Shown piece by piece: positions 23,376-28,457 of a DNA stretch of 28,457 bases. The stretch comes from Hydrogenovibrio sp. UBA654 (lineage in GTDB: Bacteria > Pseudomonadota > Gammaproteobacteria > Thiomicrospirales > Thiomicrospiraceae). The DNA lies in NCBI GenBank assembly GCA_002299585.1, contig DBOE01000003.1, positions 1 through 28,457 on the forward strand, in the 5' to 3' direction. Made by a program: the position numbers and the translations under genes. The notes below the pieces were generated by a model that was not told the origin of the DNA, ran no database searches, and saw nothing but the letters and a program-made list of their open reading frames with translations. Positions within the stretch are counted from its first letter, which is position 1, and each line of letters opens with the position of its first letter.

Positions 23376-24695
23376 TTATTCATCGTCATAGTTACCTTCG
23401 GCAGCTATAAATGAGTATTTAATCCCTAACTTATCAATCAAACTACCTGTTGCTGATAATACACGGTATTTGGCTGTTATTAAATCTGCTTTACTATTTA
23501 TCATTGTTCGAATTGCTGTAGTGTTCTCATTTTTTGTGTTAAGTAAATCTAGTAGCGAACGCCGACCTAAGTTAAATTGTTTACGGTAACCAGTAAGAGT
23601 TTTATAGCTTAATTTAATATGTTGATTTTGATATCTAATCTGTTCATTAATATAACGAATGGCATTCCAGGCAAAACGCAAATTCTCAATCACTTGTCGT
23701 CTTGAGTTATTTCTTATTTCAATAGATCTATGGTGTTCTGAAATAGTTCTCTTTGAGTTATTATTATCTTTACCACCGTTATAAAGATTATATTTTAAGC
23801 GTATCATTGCTTGAGAAAATTCATTTTTGCCTTCAACTCCTGAAAGATTTCTATCAAAAGTTTTCTCTAGATCAAGGTTAATATTTGGATAGTAATTTTT
23901 ATTAGCTATAGCACGCTGTGCCTTGGCACTTGCTATATCAGCATTAGCTGAAAGCAATATAGGATGGCTAATTAGAGCTTCTTTTGTAGCCGTTTCTAGT
24001 GTAGCAGGTAGTTTAAAAGTAAATTTTGGTCGAACTAATGAATTACTTGGCTTACGACCTAATATTCGTTGAAACTTGGCAAAAGCATCATAATAACCAT
24101 TTTCAGCAGAGTCTAAACTTGATCTAGCTAAAGCTAAACGGGCTTTTGCCTGATCAACTTCTACTTGGTTGCCAATACCTGCCCGATAGCGTTTATTTAT
24201 TTGTTGCAGAATGCTCATATGGGTATCAAGATTATCTTCTGCCAATAACATAATATCTTTTTCACGCAGTAGGTTAATATAAGCGGTAGCCATTTTTAAA
24301 GCAACCTCATTAGCTGTAGCATGGGCTTTAAAAGATGAAGAGTCTCGTTTAGATTCTTGTCTTCTAACTTCATTCAGTGTGCCAAAACCCTCAAAAATGT
24401 TTTGGGTTATTTTTATGGATGTCTCACGACGAGTTAGACCTTCATCTAAATTATTTAAGCCAGGTCGGTTAACTTCTTCATATCCTATACCAGCATTAAT
24501 GTCTATAACTGGAAAATAACCGCCTTTAGCTCGACTTACCTCTGATTGATTGGCACGAAAAATTTTAACTTCTTGTCTAAACTCTGGATTATGGATAATA
24601 GCATCTTCAATAGCTTCATGGATGGTAAAAGATAGTGAATTAGTGCTAATAAATAATAGGGTTATTAACAAGGATACAATGGTTAATTTATTCAT
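23376..24695 (-). CDS. TolC-family outer-membrane channel of type I secretion (LapE/AggA-like)
   Basis: A 439-residue outer-membrane efflux protein. Residues 1-22 are a signal peptide, and two OEP repeats follow (about 25-215 and 235-430), each with coiled-coil helices; FEGFGTLNEVRRQESKR and YNLYNGGKDNNNSKRT are the matching segments entering the barrel in each half. The sequence GYRKQFNLGRRSLLDLLNTKNE near residue 375 is typical of type I secretion TolC proteins. It should take the substrate from the LapB/LapC pair to the cell surface. It is last in the minus-strand run lapB-lapC-regulator-TolC, two bases after the regulator. It corresponds in role to LapE of Pseudomonas or AggA of Shewanella; the exact orthology is not settled. 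Confidence 0.88.
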   Translation of the reverse strand: MNKLTIVSLLITLLFISTNSLSFTIHEAIEDAIIHNPEFRQEVKIFRANQSEVSRAKGGYFPVIDINAGIGYEEVNRPGLNNLDEGLTRRETSIKITQNIFEGFGTLNEVRRQESKRDSSSFKAHATANEVALKMATAYINLLREKDIMLLAEDNLDTHMSILQQINKRYRAGIGNQVEVDQAKARLALARSSLDSAENGYYDAFAKFQRILGRKPSNSLVRPKFTFKLPATLETATKEALISHPILLSANADIASAKAQRAIANKNYYPNINLDLEKTFDRNLSGVEGKNEFSQAMIRLKYNLYNGGKDNNNSKRTISEHHRSIEIRNNSRRQVIENLRFAWNAIRYINEQIRYQNQHIKLSYKTLTGYRKQFNLGRRSLLDLLNTKNENTTAIRTMINSKADLITAKYRVLSATGSLIDKLGIKYSFIAAEGNYDDE

Positions 24696-24697
24696 TT

Positions 24698-25300
24698 TTA
24701 TTTCTTTAAGTTTTTAATATATAATACTAGTGCTAATCTATCTTTTACATTAAACTTCTTAAATAAACTGCTTACATGGGCTTTTACCGTTCTTTCAGAA
24801 ATGACCATTACGTTGGCTATTTCCTTATTTGTTTTACCTGTAAGTAAATTATCAAGGGTGTTTTTTTCTCTTTCAGTTATAAGTTTATTCCAACTATTAT
24901 TTACTATTTTAGGCTCATAGGTACTAGCTATAATAGCTTGCATTACAGATTGCCCCAACCAAATATTTCCTGCCATAACTGTTTGAAGGGCCTGTTTTAT
25001 TCTTTCACAACTTGCGTGACTATTTAGATAACCTTTAATACCTTTATGAAACCAGTTTATAGCCTCTTGTGTTGTTGGGTTATCTGAAAAAAATATAACA
25101 AAATATCGCTTATGCAATAGCTCTTCTATTATTGTATTCTCTTGAGAATTATTTCTGCTATGTAACAATATAATAGTTTTCTCAGGGTCAAAAGCATTAA
25201 CTAAGCCAAGATCAGTAATCGGTTGACATTTACCATCTAATGCCAAAGCCCAAGTTTTTTCTATTGTCGATAAAATTGTATAACATAATTTTTGTTTCAT
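24698..25300 (-). CDS. LuxR/NarL-type regulator with degenerate receiver domain
   Basis: A 200-residue DNA-binding regulator. The C-terminal LuxR HTH (about 139-195) is canonical: LITEREKNTLDNLLTGKTNKEIA, SERTVKAHVSSLFKKF. The N-terminal part (about 6-125) has the response-regulator layout with the conserved Lys in HKGIKGYLNS, but where the phospho-accepting Asp should follow the third strand the sequence is IILLHSRNN, giving His47 or a neighbour. Acidic-pocket residues at the N-terminus are also absent. It therefore probably does not respond to a histidine kinase by phosphorylation. It lies between lapC and the TolC gene and is likely co-transcribed with TolC. It resembles regulators of the CsgD/VpsT sort in build; direct c-di-GMP binding is possible but not shown. 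Confidence 0.8.
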   Translation of the reverse strand: MKQKLCYTILSTIEKTWALALDGKCQPITDLGLVNAFDPEKTIILLHSRNNSQENTIIEELLHKRYFVIFFSDNPTTQEAINWFHKGIKGYLNSHASCERIKQALQTVMAGNIWLGQSVMQAIIASTYEPKIVNNSWNKLITEREKNTLDNLLTGKTNKEIANVMVISERTVKAHVSSLFKKFNVKDRLALVLYIKNLKK

Positions 25301-25394
25301 TTAAATTTTGTACTCAAATATGTTTTTAATATTCTATGTTAAAATGGAGAGCTACATCCCTCCGTTATTATAGGGTTATAATTATTACAATGCA

Positions 25395-25431
25395 AGAGTC
25401 TTAACCTTATACTTCAAGCGGTTAGGACTCT
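25395..25431. terminator. Hairpin spanning the lapC stop codon
   Basis: GAGTCTTAACC (25396-25406) pairs with GGTTAGGACTC (25420-25430) with one G-T mismatch and one flanking A-T, around a 13-base loop. The lapC stop (25422-25424) is inside the right arm. No U-run follows on the minus strand, so it may be an attenuator or RNA-stability stem between lapB-lapC and the regulator. The remaining gap to 25301 is AT-rich and probably carries a promoter. Confidence 0.45.
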
Positions 25432-26759
25432 CTTAATGCCAATTCTTTTGCTTTGATAATTGGTTTAATTAAATAGTCAAGAATAGAATGCTTACCAACT
25501 ATTACATCAACTGTTGCAGTCATTCCTGGCAATAAAACAAGCGTTGAACTTTTAGAGCCAAGATAATTGTGTTTCGTTTTTATTTTTGCCATATAAAAAC
25601 TATTACCTTCATCATCAACCTTAGTATTTGCAGATATTTTTTCTACTACACCATCTAGTCCACCATATATGGCAAAGTCATAGGCAGTAAATTTTACTTT
25701 AGCAGTTAATCCAGGATAAATAAAACCAATGTCTGCGGGTAGTATTTTAGTTTCAAGCACAAGATTGTCATCTTTAGGTATAATTTTAACTATATCACTA
25801 CCAGCTTGTACAACTTCATCAATGGTATTAACGAATAGTTCACTGATTATTCCGTGTACTGGTGAACGAATATTAGTTCTTTGTACTTTATCCGCTAAGG
25901 CAGTTTTTGAGTTTTCTATTTGTTCAAGCTTTGCTAAAACTTCATTTAGTTTGGCATGGGCTTCATTTTGAAACATTTGTTTTGCTTCAACTCTCTTAGT
26001 TTTAGACTCTGTAATTATAGATTTTATTTTATCGATTGCGTGTTCGGTAGATAATATTTGGGTGCGTATTCCATTTGCCTCCCTGCGCAATTTTAAAAGA
26101 TTTACTTCCGAAGCATAACCCTCCTTTACACCTTTTTTCATCAGACTAATTTCTATTATTAGAAGTTGATGCGAATGATTAAGTTGGTTTATTTGGCTAT
26201 GGGCTTCTTTTAATTCATTCAAATTTTGAATAATTTTTTCATCAAGTATATTTAATGAAGCTTTTAGTTGCTTAGCTCGGTTATTATAAAGGGATTTTTC
26301 TCTTTTTATGGCGGAAATTAAATGTATTTCTTTTATCTCACTATCATAAATGAAAGGTTTATTTAATACTTCTGATTTTAATCTTATTGATTGGGCTAAT
26401 AGGTCGAACTCTTGATCTTTAGTCTCCCCAAAAACACTTAAGAACTGTGTATTATCAAGTTTTAATAAAATCTGCCCTTTTTTAACTAAATCTCCAGCAT
26501 TAACAAAGATTTCAGAGACAATGCCCCCATCATAATTTTGTACAGTACGCACTTTTCCTGAAGGCACGACCTTACCTTCCCCACGGACAATCTTGTCTAG
26601 CTCAGAATTTTTTGCCCAAAAAATAAAAAATATTAAAAATAGAAAAACTATCCAAACTATTATCTGTGATTTAAAGGTGGGTTTTTCTAGAGCTGCTTGG
26701 CTTAAGCTAGACATAAATTTAATGTCTGCATTACTTAATTTTTTATTTTTATTAGCCAT
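25422..26759 (-). CDS. lapC: LapC-type membrane fusion protein (HlyD family)
   Basis: A 445-residue periplasmic adaptor of a type I secretion system. A short cytoplasmic N-terminus precedes one membrane helix (about 33-49). Then come the first half of the lipoyl domain (KVRTVQNYDGGIVSEIFVNAGDLVKKGQ at about 68-95), a long alpha-helical hairpin (about 110-295), the second lipoyl half (TNIRSPVHGIISEL) and a beta-barrel domain. The motif RTVQNxxGGIV and GYASEVNLLKLRRE are typical of the LapC/HlyD group. It bridges the ABC transporter with the TolC-type channel. It starts one base after the lapB stop, so the two are coupled. The C-terminus is overlapped by an inverted repeat. Confidence 0.9.
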   Translation of the reverse strand: MANKNKKLSNADIKFMSSLSQAALEKPTFKSQIIVWIVFLFLIFFIFWAKNSELDKIVRGEGKVVPSGKVRTVQNYDGGIVSEIFVNAGDLVKKGQILLKLDNTQFLSVFGETKDQEFDLLAQSIRLKSEVLNKPFIYDSEIKEIHLISAIKREKSLYNNRAKQLKASLNILDEKIIQNLNELKEAHSQINQLNHSHQLLIIEISLMKKGVKEGYASEVNLLKLRREANGIRTQILSTEHAIDKIKSIITESKTKRVEAKQMFQNEAHAKLNEVLAKLEQIENSKTALADKVQRTNIRSPVHGIISELFVNTIDEVVQAGSDIVKIIPKDDNLVLETKILPADIGFIYPGLTAKVKFTAYDFAIYGGLDGVVEKISANTKVDDEGNSFYMAKIKTKHNYLGSKSSTLVLLPGMTATVDVIVGKHSILDYLIKPIIKAKELALRES

Positions 26760-26760
26760 T

Positions 26761-28457
26761 TTAACTCGCTTTCTTGTTTAGTCTGCCAGATTTTAAGGCT
26801 TCTAAAATAGAGTCTTTACTGCCATCAGCAACTAATTTACCATTTTCTATTACAATTAGTTTATTTACTAGCTCTAGTATAGTCATTTTATGAGTTACTA
26901 TTATTAGGGTGTTTTCTATAGTATTTTTCTTTAGGCGTTTAATTAAAGTTGACTCTGTACTGGAGTCCATTGCATTAGTTGGTTCATCAAATAAATATAT
27001 AGGGCTAGGTATTAATAAAGCTCTTGCCACACCTATACTTTGCCTTTGCCCACCCGAGAGAGAAGTTCCTCCCTCATTAACCGTTAGGCTATACCCAGAA
27101 GGGTGAGTTTTTATAAAATCATCTACCCCAGCTATTTTAGCGGCTTTTAAAATAGTCTTATCATCAATGTATGGGGCTTTATAAGCAATGTTTTCTCTTA
27201 CATCACCACTAAAAAGCACAACTTCTTGTGGTATATAATTAATATTTTTTCTTAGTTCTGCAGGATCAAGCTGGGTAATATCAATACCATCTATTAATAT
27301 TGAACCAGAAGTAGGCTTATAAAAACCAAGAATTAGTTTTTCTATGGTTGATTTTCCTGAACCAATACGCCCAATAATACCAACTTTTTCACCAGCTTTA
27401 ATTTTAAAAGAAATGCCGTTTAATGCTGGTTTTGTCTCTTCTGGATAGTAAAAAATAACATCTTTAAACTCAATATCTCCTTTAATGATGGGGTGTTGTA
27501 TAAATTGCTTATTTTTTGGGCGTTCAATATCTTTTGCCATTAATTCATTCAAAGAATTTAATGAAGTTTTAGTTTGTTGATAGCTTGAAACAAGGTTAGC
27601 AAGCTGTCCAGTTGGCCCTATAGCTCTTTGACTTAGCATTACTGTAGCAATTAACCCCCCCATAGTTAAGTCGCCGTCTTGAATTAAATAAACTCCCGTC
27701 AAAACTATAACTACAGTACTCATTTGCTGCATAAAACCAGTTGTTCTAGAAATAGAACTTTGGAGCATTTTAGATTTTAAACTGGTTTTAGCAATTTCAC
27801 CAACTGCCTGTTCCCATTTCCATTGCGATCTTGCCTCTACCCCTAAAGACTTAATGGTTTCAATTGAAGTCAGGGCTTCAATAAGAACAGCATTTTTTTG
27901 TGCTGAGGACTCATAAGTGGCTTCAACACTTTTCTTAATCGGTCTTATCATAATAAAGCTAAAAATTAATATTATAGCAATAATGGCAATAGGCACAAAT
28001 ACAATTGTGCCAGCAATAAAAAATATAACTAGTAAAAAGATTATAACAAATGGCAAATCTACCAATGATGCTATGGTGCCAGAGGTAAAAAAGTTTCGGA
28101 TACTATCAAATTCTTTTAGGTTACTTGCTAGAACACCAATAGAGCCTTGTCTGTTTTCCATAGTTAGCCCAAGTGTTTGTTCAAATAACTTAGATGAGAT
28201 AATAACATCGCTTTTTTTACTAGCAATTTCTAAAAAATATGAACGCAAATATTTTAATACAATATCAAAAGTATAAACTACACTAATGCCTATTGCCAGT
28301 GCCCACAGCGATTCAACAGCGTTATTGGGCACTATACGATCATAAACATTCATCACAAATAAAGGGCTAGCAATTACAAAAATATTTATAACAATAGAGG
28401 CAATAATTACATCACGATAGATAGATTTATTATCTAAAAAAGTTGCCCAAAACCAGT
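26761..28457 (-). CDS. lapB: LapB-type type I secretion ABC transporter (5' end outside window)
   Basis: The frame stays open from the stop at 26761 to the window edge, giving 564 visible residues of a protein normally about 720 long. The upstream part reads WFWATFLDNKSIYRDVIIAS, then ends in PLFVMNVYDRIVPNNAVESLW, a signature of LapB-type exporters, so an apparent GTG start at 28356 is not real. The membrane domain is followed by a nucleotide-binding domain with Walker A GRIGSGKST (near 27346-27371), the signature LSGGQRQ (near 27040-27063), Walker B IYLFDEPTNAMD and switch His in IVTHK. The unseen N-terminus should be the C39-like domain, inactive in LapB. It powers export of a large adhesin with LapC and the TolC channel. 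Confidence 0.92.
   Translation of the reverse strand, partial: WFWATFLDNKSIYRDVIIASIVINIFVIASPLFVMNVYDRIVPNNAVESLWALAIGISVVYTFDIVLKYLRSYFLEIASKKSDVIISSKLFEQTLGLTMENRQGSIGVLASNLKEFDSIRNFFTSGTIASLVDLPFVIIFLLVIFFIAGTIVFVPIAIIAIILIFSFIMIRPIKKSVEATYESSAQKNAVLIEALTSIETIKSLGVEARSQWKWEQAVGEIAKTSLKSKMLQSSISRTTGFMQQMSTVVIVLTGVYLIQDGDLTMGGLIATVMLSQRAIGPTGQLANLVSSYQQTKTSLNSLNELMAKDIERPKNKQFIQHPIIKGDIEFKDVIFYYPEETKPALNGISFKIKAGEKVGIIGRIGSGKSTIEKLILGFYKPTSGSILIDGIDITQLDPAELRKNINYIPQEVVLFSGDVRENIAYKAPYIDDKTILKAAKIAGVDDFIKTHPSGYSLTVNEGGTSLSGGQRQSIGVARALLIPSPIYLFDEPTNAMDSSTESTLIKRLKKNTIENTLIIVTHKMTILELVNKLIVIENGKLVADGSKDSILEALKSGRLNKKAS

Noticed and set aside
27917..28276. 119-codon open frame on the plus strand within lapB
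   Set aside because: Antisense shadow of the transporter membrane domain; its low-complexity Ile/Lys content follows from the opposite strand.
28354..28356. GTG as the start of the LapB-type transporter
   Set aside because: The frame is open to the window edge and the residues upstream are conserved transporter sequence, so this is an internal Val codon.

Overview
The window is a densely coded, AT-rich stretch of a gammaproteobacterial chromosome. The phylum call rests on gene content and order: dprA divergent from def-fmt-rsmB-trkA-trkH, ubiK next to comM, and argS followed by an FtsN-like SPOR protein are all orders known from Gammaproteobacteria such as Pseudomonas. The low GC and the mix of genes would fit a marine or symbiotic sulfur-oxidiser-type lineage, but nothing in the window proves that. 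No tRNA, rRNA, CRISPR array, prophage or transposase gene was seen.

Layout. 0-2.4 kb, minus strand: a Tim44-domain membrane protein, a Sel1-repeat lipoprotein and a small RsmC-type methyltransferase. 2.4-4.4 kb, plus strand: the Rep helicase. 4.6-8.1 kb, plus strand: a three-gene operon of an OmpA/TSP3 calcium-type envelope protein, a LapG-type periplasmic cysteine protease and a LapD-type degenerate GGDEF/EAL c-di-GMP receptor. 8.2-14.4 kb, minus strand: a SPOR protein, argS, topA and dprA. 14.5-20.7 kb, plus strand: def-fmt-rsmB-trkA-trkH and a small methyltransferase, tightly packed. 20.8-23.3 kb, plus strand: ubiK, comM and a DsbD_2/TauE-like membrane protein. 23.4-28.5 kb, minus strand: a type I secretion set made of LapB-type ABC transporter (running off the window), LapC-type adaptor, an orphan LuxR-type regulator and a TolC-type outer-membrane channel.

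The main biological theme is a c-di-GMP-controlled biofilm adhesin system of the Lap/Bpf kind, in two blocks separated by about 15 kb of housekeeping genes. The control block (OmpA-LapG-LapD) should decide whether a large surface adhesin is kept or cut off. The export block (LapB, LapC, TolC, plus a regulator) should secrete it. The adhesin itself is not in the window. Points worth a second look are a run of nine C in the 5' part of lapG, a perfect dyad just upstream of a TATAAT box before the control operon, a regulator whose receiver domain lacks the phosphorylatable Asp, and a short dispersed repeat whose four copies all lie, in one orientation, at the 3' end of minus-strand transcription units.
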